This document shows, in pieces, positions 1 through 6,057 of a DNA stretch of 10,981 bases. Source of the stretch: Campylobacteraceae bacterium (GTDB lineage: Bacteria > Campylobacterota > Campylobacteria > Campylobacterales > Campylobacteraceae); NCBI GenBank assembly GCA_031276365.1, contig JAISNG010000090.1, forward strand, positions 1 to 10,981. Direction: 5' to 3'. The translations under genes and the position numbers were made by a program. Each line of letters opens with the position of its first letter. Positions within the stretch are counted from its first letter, which is position 1. The notes under the pieces were generated by a model. The model did no database searches. It saw nothing but the letters and a program-made list of their open reading frames with translations, and was not told the DNA's origin.

Positions 1-27
1 TCAGCAGGCATTTTGAGGGAGTATAAA

Positions 28-1026
28 GTGAAAAAGATTTTTTTAACATTTTTTATTTCAGTGTTTTTTGTTAGTTTAAATGCTAAACAGAGTGAATTTC
101 GTATTGCTAAACAGTATGGTTTAAGCTATCTTCCATTAATAGTTTTGGAGGAACAAAAACTGATTGAGAAAAATGCTAAAAAGGCAGGGCTTGGGGATAT
201 CAAAATATTGTGGGTAACCTTTGGAGGCGGTGCAAGCGCAAATGACGCACTGCTTTCAAACAGTGTAGATTTGATATCAAACGGCGCTGCACCGTTTCTT
301 AGGCTTTGGGATAAAACTAAAGGTAAAGTTAAAGCCATTTGTGCACTTGACAGGTCGCATATCGTTCTTAATAGTTCAAATCCGCGTATAAAAACCCTCA
401 AAGATTTTACCGATAAGGATAAAATCGCTCTACCTTCAGCTAAAGTTTCCTTGTCGGCTTTAATACTTCAAATAGCCGCAGCAAAGGAGTTTGGCATCAA
501 AAATTACGACAAGCTTGATAGCCTTAGCGTAACTTTAAAACATCCCGATGCGCTTATCGCCTTAACTTCGGGCAAATCCGAGATAACAGCGCATGTTGCT
601 ACCGAGCCTTTTATAACTCTTGAACAGCAAAACAAAAATGTCCATGAGGTTTTTAGTTCAAATGATTTGGTGGAGGGCGGATTTAGTCTGAATCTCATCT
701 CCGCAACCGAAAAGTTTTACAGTGAAAACAGAGAGTTTATAACCGTTTTTCTAAACTCTTTACATGAAGCTGATATCTGGATAAAAAACAATAAAAAAGA
801 GGCGGCAAAACTCTATGTAAAGGCTGCAAAATCAAAGGAGAGTGTGGACTTAATAGAAAAAATACTAAACAGCCCGAACGTTGATTATGATATAAATCCT
901 CTTAACGTTACGGTTTTTGGCGATTTTTTGCATGAAATAGGAGCGATAAAAAGCAAACCAAAAGAAAAAGAGCTTTTTTTTGACACAATTTTTGAAACTG
1001 ACGAGTTGGGTCCAGATTGTCATTAA
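28..1026 (+). CDS. Exported ABC-transporter substrate-binding protein, NMT1/SsuA-like
   Basis: Periplasmic binding protein of the NMT1/THI5 group used for sulfonates, nitrate or thiamine precursors; the exact ligand cannot be read from sequence. I choose GTG at 28 rather than the upstream TTG at 13. A GAGGGAG ribosome binding site (15-21) sits six bases before the GTG, and the protein then begins with a clean signal peptide: MKK, a hydrophobic core, likely cleavage after Ala19 (SLNA/KQ). The mature part has the family pattern: RIAKQYGLSYLPLIVLEE near residues 25-42, GGGASANDALLSNSVDL (66-82), then NGAAPFLRLWDKT. At 332 residues it has normal length. No permease or ATPase is adjacent; it lies about 520 bases before ssuD and may share the SsuBC transporter downstream, or belong to a cluster entering from the left edge. 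It looks AT-richer than the ssuD-ssuB genes. Confidence 0.85.
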   Translation: MKKIFLTFFISVFFVSLNAKQSEFRIAKQYGLSYLPLIVLEEQKLIEKNAKKAGLGDIKILWVTFGGGASANDALLSNSVDLISNGAAPFLRLWDKTKGKVKAICALDRSHIVLNSSNPRIKTLKDFTDKDKIALPSAKVSLSALILQIAAAKEFGIKNYDKLDSLSVTLKHPDALIALTSGKSEITAHVATEPFITLEQQNKNVHEVFSSNDLVEGGFSLNLISATEKFYSENREFITVFLNSLHEADIWIKNNKKEAAKLYVKAAKSKESVDLIEKILNSPNVDYDINPLNVTVFGDFLHEIGAIKSKPKEKELFFDTIFETDELGPDCH

Positions 1027-1074
1027 AAAGCTGCGAGTGAGGCGGATTGTACCAATTATTATGGAGATTTGACA

Positions 1075-1179
1075 ATGCGAAAAATCAGCTGCGATGGAAG
1101 TTTTAAACTCCGCACTTTTACGCCAATAAAACAATACGACAGAGATTTAAAAGTTGATTTGCAGTCCGTTTTTCAATAG
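1075..1179 (+). CDS. Small ORF or gene remnant, 34 residues, unknown
   Basis: ATG at 1075 is preceded by GGAG (1063-1066) at good spacing and opens a 34-codon frame beginning MRKISCDGSFKLRTF and ending at TAG 1177. I do not recognise the product. It could be a real small protein, or the N-terminal stub of a gene whose remainder was deleted. Its last third overlaps the left arm of the terminator-like hairpin at 1149-1205, which argues that translation here is limited or that the gene decayed after the terminator formed. Confidence 0.25.
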   Translation: MRKISCDGSFKLRTFTPIKQYDRDLKVDLQSVFQ

Positions 1180-1205
1180 CTTAAAACAGGCTAAATCAAC
1201 TTTTT
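1149..1205 (+). terminator. Probable intrinsic terminator with a long stem
   Basis: A perfect 12-base inverted repeat, AAAAGTTGATTT (1149-1160) and AAATCAACTTTT (1193-1204), runs into a T stretch. An alternative four-base stem, TAGC/GCTA (1177-1180 with 1190-1193), lies in the loop. The stem is A/T-rich and the loop is about 32 bases, so strength is uncertain, but the arms are A-rich on the left and T-rich on the right, as expected of a terminator that may work in both directions. It would end transcripts from the first binding-protein gene before ssuD. Confidence 0.5.
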
Positions 1206-1219
1206 GTATCATTTATTTT

Positions 1220-1332
1220 GTCATTCCTACAAACAAACACAAGTGAGCGCATATCGCGAGAAAAGGCGGGAATGACGGAACGGGTTACTATTCTACTTTA
1301 TGTAAAAACTTTTTGCTTGTGCGGGAATGACG
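1220..1332. repeat. Short dispersed repeats GCGGGAATGACG and inverted partner GTCATTCC
   Basis: The 12-mer GCGGGAATGACG occurs at 1266-1277 and 1321-1332, 55 bases apart. The inverted core GTCATTCC lies at 1220-1227, so 1220-1277 is an imperfect inverted pair. A weaker echo (attttgtcttacctgc, then aatgacg) follows at about 1344-1370. The pattern resembles TCATTCCCGC-type intergenic repeat remnants seen in many bacterial genomes. No transposase or coding frame accompanies it. Confidence 0.5.
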
Positions 1333-1546
1333 TAATTGGTAATTTTGTCTTACCTGCATAAATGACGAAAACACACACAATTTCAACCTAAATATCCAAA
1401 AATACTATGTAAATAGATACAAAAACTCAGATTTTTTAAGCGGTTTATAATATTCAAGCATATATAATACCAATTAAATAGATAGATTAACTATACTTTT
1501 TTACTAAAGTATTAAATCTCAATCTGCAAATTACAAGGAGGAAGTT
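1333..1546 (+). promoter_or_regulatory. AT-rich non-coding leader region of ssuD with a 20-bp palindrome
   Basis: No gene is visible here. TATAAT hexamers occur at 1446-1451 and 1463-1468, but neither has a convincing -35 at 16-18 bases, so the promoter is unassigned. A perfect palindrome, ATACTTT (1493-1499) and AAAGTAT (1506-1512) with a six-base centre, ends 34 bases before the ssuD ATG. It could be an operator or an RNA hairpin in the 5' leader. The decamer TAAATAGATA is repeated at 1410-1419 and 1475-1484. AAGGAGG directly precedes the ssuD start. Confidence 0.35.
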
Positions 1547-2695
1547 ATGAGTTTGGGTATTTTTTGGTTTTTGCCAACAGGCGGGGACGGCAGGTATCTT
1601 GGGAGGTCGGCTACGGCAAGACCCGTGAGCAACGCTTATCTTAAACAGATAGCCACTACTGCCGAACATCTCGGATATGACGGGCTTTTGATACCGACAG
1701 GAAGCGGCAATTTTGACCCGTTCATCACTGCCGCAACGCTGGCGAATGTTACGAGCAAAATCAAGCTTTTGGTGGCTTTGCGCACATCTGCCGTTGGAGG
1801 ACCGACGGTATTTGCAAGACAGACTGCCACTTTGGACGAAGCATTAAACGGCAGACTTATACTAAATGTCGTTCCTGGAGCGTGGCCTGAAGAGCTTGCG
1901 GCTGACGGAGTATTTTTAAGCCATGACGAAAGATACGAAGCGGCAGACGAGTTTTTGACTATTTGGCGCAGACTTTTAAGCGGCGAAAAGGTTACATTTA
2001 AGGGTAAATATTATCACGTTGAAAATGCTCAAAATCTCTTCCCTTCCGTTCAAAAACCGCATCCACCTTTGTATTTCGGAGGCTCATCGGACGCGGCTCA
2101 TGATTTGACGGCGAAACATATAGACGCGTATCTTAGCTGGGGAGAGCCGCCGCATCTAGTAGCACAAAAGATAGCCGATGTGAAAAAAAGAGCCGCCGCG
2201 CTCGGGCGAACGGTGAGATTTGGTATCAGACTTCAAGTAATTGTACGCGAGAGCGAAGAGGAGGCATGGGCAGCGGCCGATAAACTTATAAGCCATCTTG
2301 ATGATGATTTGATAGCCGCCGCGCAGGCAAACCAAAATAGTTCGGATTCTGTCGGACAAAGCAGGATAACATCTCTGCACAAGGGCGACAAAAACAAGCT
2401 TGAGATAAGTCCGAATCTCTGGGCAGGTATAGGCTTAATCAGAGGCGGAGCAGGAACAGCTTTGGTGGGCGACCCAAAAATCGTAGCCAAAAGACTGCAA
2501 GAATACATAGACCTCGGCGCAGATACTTTCGTGCTGTCGGGTTATCCGCATCTGGAAGAGGCTGTGCGTTTTGCGGAGCTTGTTTTCCCATTGCTACCAG
2601 ACAAAAAGCCGTTTACTGTTGATAATAACATAGTAACAGGCGGTGCGTTTGATACAAGACTGCTCTCAAGCAACGCTCATGTAAATGTCCATTAA
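1547..2695 (+). CDS. ssuD: SsuD-family FMNH2-dependent alkanesulfonate monooxygenase, divergent active site
   Basis: Cytoplasmic bacterial-luciferase-type TIM barrel that uses FMNH2 and O2 to cleave the C-S bond of alkanesulfonates, giving an aldehyde and sulfite. The whole length (382 residues; E. coli SsuD 381) follows SsuD: FWFLPTGGDGRYLG (6-19), PLYFGGSSDAAHDL (174-187), FGIRLQVIVRE (225-235), ISHLDDD (248-254), LEISPNLWAG (285-294), RGGAGTALVGD (299-309) and SGYPHLEEA (331-339). The conserved Arg228, Arg273, Arg299 and Tyr333 are present (E. coli Arg226, Arg271, Arg297, Tyr331). Two known active-site residues are not: E. coli Cys54 is Asn55 and His228 is Gln230. An extra glycine sits at 84-85 (SAVGGPT). 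ATG is preceded by AAGGAGG. It heads the cluster with the FMN-binding gene 12 bases downstream. Family certain; exact substrate uncertain. Confidence 0.9.
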   Translation: MSLGIFWFLPTGGDGRYLGRSATARPVSNAYLKQIATTAEHLGYDGLLIPTGSGNFDPFITAATLANVTSKIKLLVALRTSAVGGPTVFARQTATLDEALNGRLILNVVPGAWPEELAADGVFLSHDERYEAADEFLTIWRRLLSGEKVTFKGKYYHVENAQNLFPSVQKPHPPLYFGGSSDAAHDLTAKHIDAYLSWGEPPHLVAQKIADVKKRAAALGRTVRFGIRLQVIVRESEEEAWAAADKLISHLDDDLIAAAQANQNSSDSVGQSRITSLHKGDKNKLEISPNLWAGIGLIRGGAGTALVGDPKIVAKRLQEYIDLGADTFVLSGYPHLEEAVRFAELVFPLLPDKKPFTVDNNIVTGGAFDTRLLSSNAHVNVH

Positions 2696-2707
2696 AAAGG
2701 CTGTAAA

Positions 2708-3163
2708 ATGGCGCACGAAATTTTGGAACTGCTAAACGACCCGCAGAGCGTGAAAATCCTTGTCAGCGTTGATGATGAGGGTTTGCCGCATCCTGTTGTA
2801 AAAGAGTCTTTGAGAAACGAGAATGACAATATCGTCTATACGGAGTTTTTGGAGTCTTCAAACACAAACCGCTTTTTAACCAAAGCGCTTTGGTTTGAGA
2901 AAAAGGTCGTTATTCTGCTTCTTACGCGCCAAAATCGCAGTTTTAAAATCGTAGCAAAACCAGTGAGAGCGATAGTAAGCGGCAAGGCATTTCAAAAATA
3001 CTATGAAGAGGTTCAAAACAGATTTAAAGATTTTGACCTCTCAACTGTATGGATATTGAAACCTTTGGAGATTAGCGAACAGACGCTGCAAAAAAGATTA
3101 GATGAAGAGACGCGCGCGCGGTCTTACTTTTTGCATCTGGACAGATTGGCAAAAGGAGCATAA
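2708..3163 (+). CDS. Pyridoxamine 5'-phosphate oxidase-like FMN-binding split-barrel protein
   Basis: A 151-residue protein resembling the small split beta-barrel flavoproteins annotated as pyridoxamine 5'-phosphate oxidase family. The pattern visible here is VKILVSVDDEGLPHPVVKES near residues 15-34, FLESSNTNRFLTKALW (44-59), the strand KKVVILLL (62-69), and a C-terminal end finishing HLDRL. It has no signal peptide and is cytoplasmic. The pyridoxal pathway is not implied; many members are flavin or haem binders of unknown role. It follows ssuD by 12 bases and is probably co-transcribed. Since no SsuE is present, a role in binding or supplying reduced flavin to SsuD is an attractive but unproven inference. 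The ribosome binding site (AAAAAGG, 2693-2700) is modest. Confidence 0.65.
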   Translation: MAHEILELLNDPQSVKILVSVDDEGLPHPVVKESLRNENDNIVYTEFLESSNTNRFLTKALWFEKKVVILLLTRQNRSFKIVAKPVRAIVSGKAFQKYYEEVQNRFKDFDLSTVWILKPLEISEQTLQKRLDEETRARSYFLHLDRLAKGA

Positions 3164-3307
3164 ATGAGTGCGCGTGAAATTTACCGTTATGATATAAAAC
3201 CTGCATGGAAGCTTTATGAAATATATTTACATAATCTCAAGGTAGATTTTGATGGCTATAGCCGCTGTGGCAATCATCCGAATTCTAATTTGGCGCACAT
3301 ATTTTAA
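3164..3307 (+). CDS. Small ORF, 47 residues, unknown; possibly truncated
   Basis: The frame starts at ATG 3164, immediately after the stop of the flavoprotein gene, with AAAAGGAG (3152-3159) in range. It encodes MSAREIYRYDIKPAWKLYEI and ends IF at TAA 3305. Composition is protein-like (rich in Tyr, Trp, Asn, one CGNHP turn), so I believe it is or was coding. I recognise no family. It may be the N-terminal part of a longer gene truncated by deletion, given the broken frames directly after it. Confidence 0.4.
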   Translation: MSAREIYRYDIKPAWKLYEIYLHNLKVDFDGYSRCGNHPNSNLAHIF

Positions 3308-3348
3308 TATTTGCGTACGATTGTCATAAACAACATGAGGAGGTTACC

Positions 3349-3550
3349 ATGAAACGCTTAGATTTAACCGCCGCATATTAAGCGCGGTTTGGCAGATACG
3401 CTAAATAACGGAAGGGTTTTAAAAGGTATGTTTTTGGTGTTGAGGAGCGCTGAGAACATAACTAATTACGCATTTTGTCGGTATTGTGATAATTTCAAAA
3501 GGAGCGCCGACAATGCGTATTTTGGAGCGTATCACGAGTTTTTGAGGTGA
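3349..3550 (+). pseudogene. Probable frameshifted small gene of about 66 codons, unknown product
   Basis: A near-consensus ribosome binding site, GAGGAGGT (3337-3344), precedes ATG 3349, but that frame stops after MKRLDLTAAY (TAA at 3379). One frame over, the sequence is open from 3368 to TGA 3548, reading HIKRGLADTLNNGRVLKGMF and then 41 more residues with a CRYC pair. A single extra base near 3373 would join them into one protein of about 66 residues. A stem-loop, AACCGC(C)GC with GCGCGGTT (3366-3389), sits exactly at the break. It could be a decayed gene, a recoding site, or a short leader peptide followed by an independent 40-residue ORF from ATG 3428. I do not recognise the product. Confidence 0.35.
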
Positions 3551-3577
3551 ATTTATTTAAGTTATGGAGGAATTGAC

Positions 3578-4516
3578 ATGAAAAAAATGGTTTTGGCGTT
3601 TTTTGCGCTTGTTTCATTTGCGCTTGCCGCATCAGAGCTTAGGATAGGCACACAGCCGTATCCGCTTTATGCGCCGCTTTGGGCAGCTAAAGAGCTTGGT
3701 TATCTTGATGAAGAGTTCAAAAAGGCGGGCGTTAAATATACATGGAACGTATTTGGGAACGGTCCGCTTGTGAATGAGGGTGTGAGAAGCGGTAGTATAG
3801 ATTTGGGAACGATGGCGGATTTGCCGGCGATTATAGCAAAGTCTGTGGGGCTTGATATCGTTTTGTTCGCAAATTTCGGCATAGGTGAAAAAGCGTTGGC
3901 GCTTATTGTCCCGACCAACTCTACAATAAAAGAAGTCAAGGATATAAAAGGCAAAAAAATTGCTTACGGCAAAGGCACTTATGCGCAGCATTTGCTGGCG
4001 ATTTTGCTTAATGATAACGGCTTGAAATTCGGCGATATCACGGAAGTAAATCTTGCTACAGGTGATATTCCTATTGCACTTGAGCGCGGAGACGTTGATG
4101 CTGCCGTAGTATGGGAACAATATATAAGCCAGCTAACGGTTCCTGGCAAGGCGCGAGTAATAGCGGACGGGACGGGTATCAAGCTCGGAAACAACATCTC
4201 ATACATTAAGCGTGATTTTGCTAAGGCAAATCCTGAAGCCGTGATAGCGTATATAAAAGCCGTTCAACGCGGCGCGGAGTATATAAACAATAATAACGAA
4301 GACGCAGCAAAGCTTTTGTCGCCTGTCTTTAAAGTGTCGCCGGAGATTTTGAAAGTGGTTTTGTCGCATTTTGAATATTATGCGAAGTTTCAGCCGCGTG
4401 ATATTGCAGAGATTGAGAAGGTCAAAAATTATGTCTTGAAAGAGAAGATTATCCGTAAGGATGTGAATATCAAGGATTTTGTAACTACCGAATATCTTGA
4501 TAAGGCGGGAATCTAA
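3578..4516 (+). CDS. ssuA: Sulfonate-type ABC transporter periplasmic binding protein (SsuA-like)
   Basis: Periplasmic receptor delivering an organosulfonate-like ligand to the SsuC/SsuB transporter. The 312-residue protein starts at ATG 3578, with GGAGG (3566-3570) seven bases upstream, and has a typical signal peptide (MKKMVLAFFALVSFALA, cleavage after about residue 17). The mature protein carries the SsuA/NMT1 signature: LRIGTQPYPLYAPLWAAKE (21-39), VRSGSIDLGTMADLPAI (69-85), IKEVKDIKGKKIAYGKGT (117-134), and ERGDVDAAVVWEQY (169-182). Length matches E. coli SsuA. The permease begins two bases after its stop, so the three transporter genes form one transcription unit. No promoter is clear; it may read through from ssuD. 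Specificity among sulfonates, taurine and similar ligands cannot be resolved. Confidence 0.85.
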   Translation: MKKMVLAFFALVSFALAASELRIGTQPYPLYAPLWAAKELGYLDEEFKKAGVKYTWNVFGNGPLVNEGVRSGSIDLGTMADLPAIIAKSVGLDIVLFANFGIGEKALALIVPTNSTIKEVKDIKGKKIAYGKGTYAQHLLAILLNDNGLKFGDITEVNLATGDIPIALERGDVDAAVVWEQYISQLTVPGKARVIADGTGIKLGNNISYIKRDFAKANPEAVIAYIKAVQRGAEYINNNNEDAAKLLSPVFKVSPEILKVVLSHFEYYAKFQPRDIAEIEKVKNYVLKEKIIRKDVNIKDFVTTEYLDKAGI

Positions 4517-4518
4517 TC

Positions 4519-5274
4519 TTGATTTTAAAGCGGATTGCGGGGGTTGTCTGGTATATCGCTTTACCTGTTTTGATTATAGCCGTTTGGAAGGCGGCGGACA
4601 TCAAAGGATACATTGTCTCTTATACGATGCCTCCGCCTGAGGATATAGTGATTACCGCAGTTGAATTTTATAACGACGGTACACTTTTGAAACATATAAA
4701 GGCGAGTTTTATACGCGTGATTGAGGGGTTTGGCATAGCGCTTATTTTGGCGCTTATTTTAGGGGTTGCCATTGGGCTTAGCCGCAGATTTGAGAAGCTT
4801 ACGGATTCCGTATTGCAAATCATTAAGCCCATTCCCCCGATTGCGTGGATACCTTTGGCGATATTGTGGTTTGGTATAGGCGAGGCATCCAAAATCTATA
4901 TTATCGCCGTGGGTGCGTTTTTTCCCATTTTGGTAAATACTGTTGAGGGCATCAAAAACATAGACAGCCGTTATTTGGAGTTGGCGCGCGTTTATGAGGT
5001 GCAAAGGTCGCGCGTGATTTGGCGCGTAATACTGCCAGGAGCGCTTCCGTTCATTATGGTGGGCATACGTCTTGGTCTTGGCATGGGGTGGATATGCGTG
5101 GTTGCGGCGGAGATGATAGCGGCGGAGAGCGGAATAGGATACATGTTGAATGACGGCAGAAACTTTGCACGCCCTGAGATGGTTATTTTGGGGATGGTGG
5201 TAATAGGCATTACGGGCAAAATTATGGATGATATTTTGCGTTATATCTCCAAGAAAGTTATAAGATGGAATTAA
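4519..5274 (+). CDS. ssuC: Sulfonate-type ABC transporter permease (SsuC-like)
   Basis: Inner-membrane permease of the SsuC/TauC/NrtB group, 251 residues with about six hydrophobic spans (roughly 8-24, 70-88, 105-120, 125-142, 175-200, 220-235). It starts at TTG 4519, two bases after the ssuA stop. AAGGCGGG (4502-4509), inside the end of ssuA, serves as ribosome binding site, so translation is coupled. Family features are TMPPPEDI (36-43), PIPPIAWIPLAILWFGIGEA (104-123) and the cytoplasmic coupling loop ELARVYEV followed by VILPGALP (154-177). In that EAA loop the normally invariant glycine is Glu160, which is unusual since this glycine contacts the ATPase. It overlaps the next gene by 10 bases. 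Confidence 0.87.
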   Translation: MILKRIAGVVWYIALPVLIIAVWKAADIKGYIVSYTMPPPEDIVITAVEFYNDGTLLKHIKASFIRVIEGFGIALILALILGVAIGLSRRFEKLTDSVLQIIKPIPPIAWIPLAILWFGIGEASKIYIIAVGAFFPILVNTVEGIKNIDSRYLELARVYEVQRSRVIWRVILPGALPFIMVGIRLGLGMGWICVVAAEMIAAESGIGYMLNDGRNFARPEMVILGMVVIGITGKIMDDILRYISKKVIRWN

Positions 5275-6038
5275 GAGATAACGGAATAATCAGTATATCG
5301 CATCTCACAAAAGTGTTTCAAAACGGCAAGCAGAAAATAGAGGCATTTCGAGACATAAATCTTAAGATAAACAAAGGGGAGTTTGTCTCTATTATCGGAG
5401 CAAGCGGGTGCGGTAAAAGCACGCTGTTGCGCATTATCGGCGGGCTTGAGAGAGAATACGCGGGCAAAGTTATTTTTGAAGGCAAGCCGATAACCGCTCC
5501 GTCAAGACAAAGAGGGTTTATATTTCAAGATATCCGCCTGCTTCCATGGCTTAATGTGGAGGAAAATATCAAATTCAGCCTGCCGCCAGACATGCTAAAC
5601 ATTGATGAGATTGTAAGCGAAAAAATTGATATAGTAAGTCTAAAAGGTTTTGAGAAATCCTACCCAAAACAACTTTCAGGCGGAATGGCACAGCGTGTCG
5701 CGATAGCCAGAGCATTGGCAAATCAGCCAAAAGTCCTGCTTTTGGACGAACCGTTCGGTGCGCTTGATGCGATAACGAAGATAAAGATGCAAGAGGAGAT
5801 GCTTCGTATCTGGGAAAAAGAGAAAATCACTATGGTTGTGGTAACTCACGACATTGACGAAGCGATATATCTTGGTAATCGTGTAGTTGTCATGAGAAGC
5901 CATGAGGGATGCAAAATATATGATATCAAACTTCCAAATCCAAGAAGCAGAATAAGCCGCGAGTTTAACATTCAAAAAGAGATAATTTACAAAGAGTTTT
6001 TTGGAGATGTTGAGGCGCCGTTTGTGTATTCTATTTAA
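5265..6038 (+). CDS. ssuB: Sulfonate-type ABC transporter ATP-binding protein (SsuB-like)
   Basis: Cytoplasmic ATPase powering the SsuC permease. All nucleotide-binding motifs are intact: Walker A GASGCGKST (45-53), Q-loop FQD (87-89), signature LSGGM (137-141), Walker B VLLLDEP (157-163), D-loop GALD (165-168) and switch His195 (VTHD). The PSRQRGFIFQDIRLLPWLNV stretch (79-98) is typical of SsuB/TauB/NrtD. At 257 residues it has normal length. ATG 5265 lies inside the end of ssuC, overlapping it by 10 bases, so translation is coupled. The C-terminal tail after about residue 212 is family-variable. Confidence 0.9.
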   Translation: MELRDNGIISISHLTKVFQNGKQKIEAFRDINLKINKGEFVSIIGASGCGKSTLLRIIGGLEREYAGKVIFEGKPITAPSRQRGFIFQDIRLLPWLNVEENIKFSLPPDMLNIDEIVSEKIDIVSLKGFEKSYPKQLSGGMAQRVAIARALANQPKVLLLDEPFGALDAITKIKMQEEMLRIWEKEKITMVVVTHDIDEAIYLGNRVVVMRSHEGCKIYDIKLPNPRSRISREFNIQKEIIYKEFFGDVEAPFVYSI

Positions 6039-6057
6039 TTTAATATAAGGTTATGAG

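Noticed and set aside
13..27. TTG 13 as the start of the first binding protein
   Set aside because: The ribosome binding site GAGGGAG overlaps it; GTG 28 follows at six bases and gives a clean signal peptide.
865..1134. - strand frame spanning the end of the first binding-protein gene
   Set aside because: Mostly overlaps a real gene, and the remainder shows no start signal or recognisable protein.
1220..1332. GCGGGAATGACG repeats as insertion-sequence ends
   Set aside because: No transposase, no target duplication, and the repeats flank only short non-coding DNA.
3632..4120. Long - strand reading frame (162 codons) opposite ssuA
   Set aside because: Fully inside a clear ssuA gene, with no ribosome binding site and a composition rich in Cys, Arg and Ile typical of an antisense shadow.
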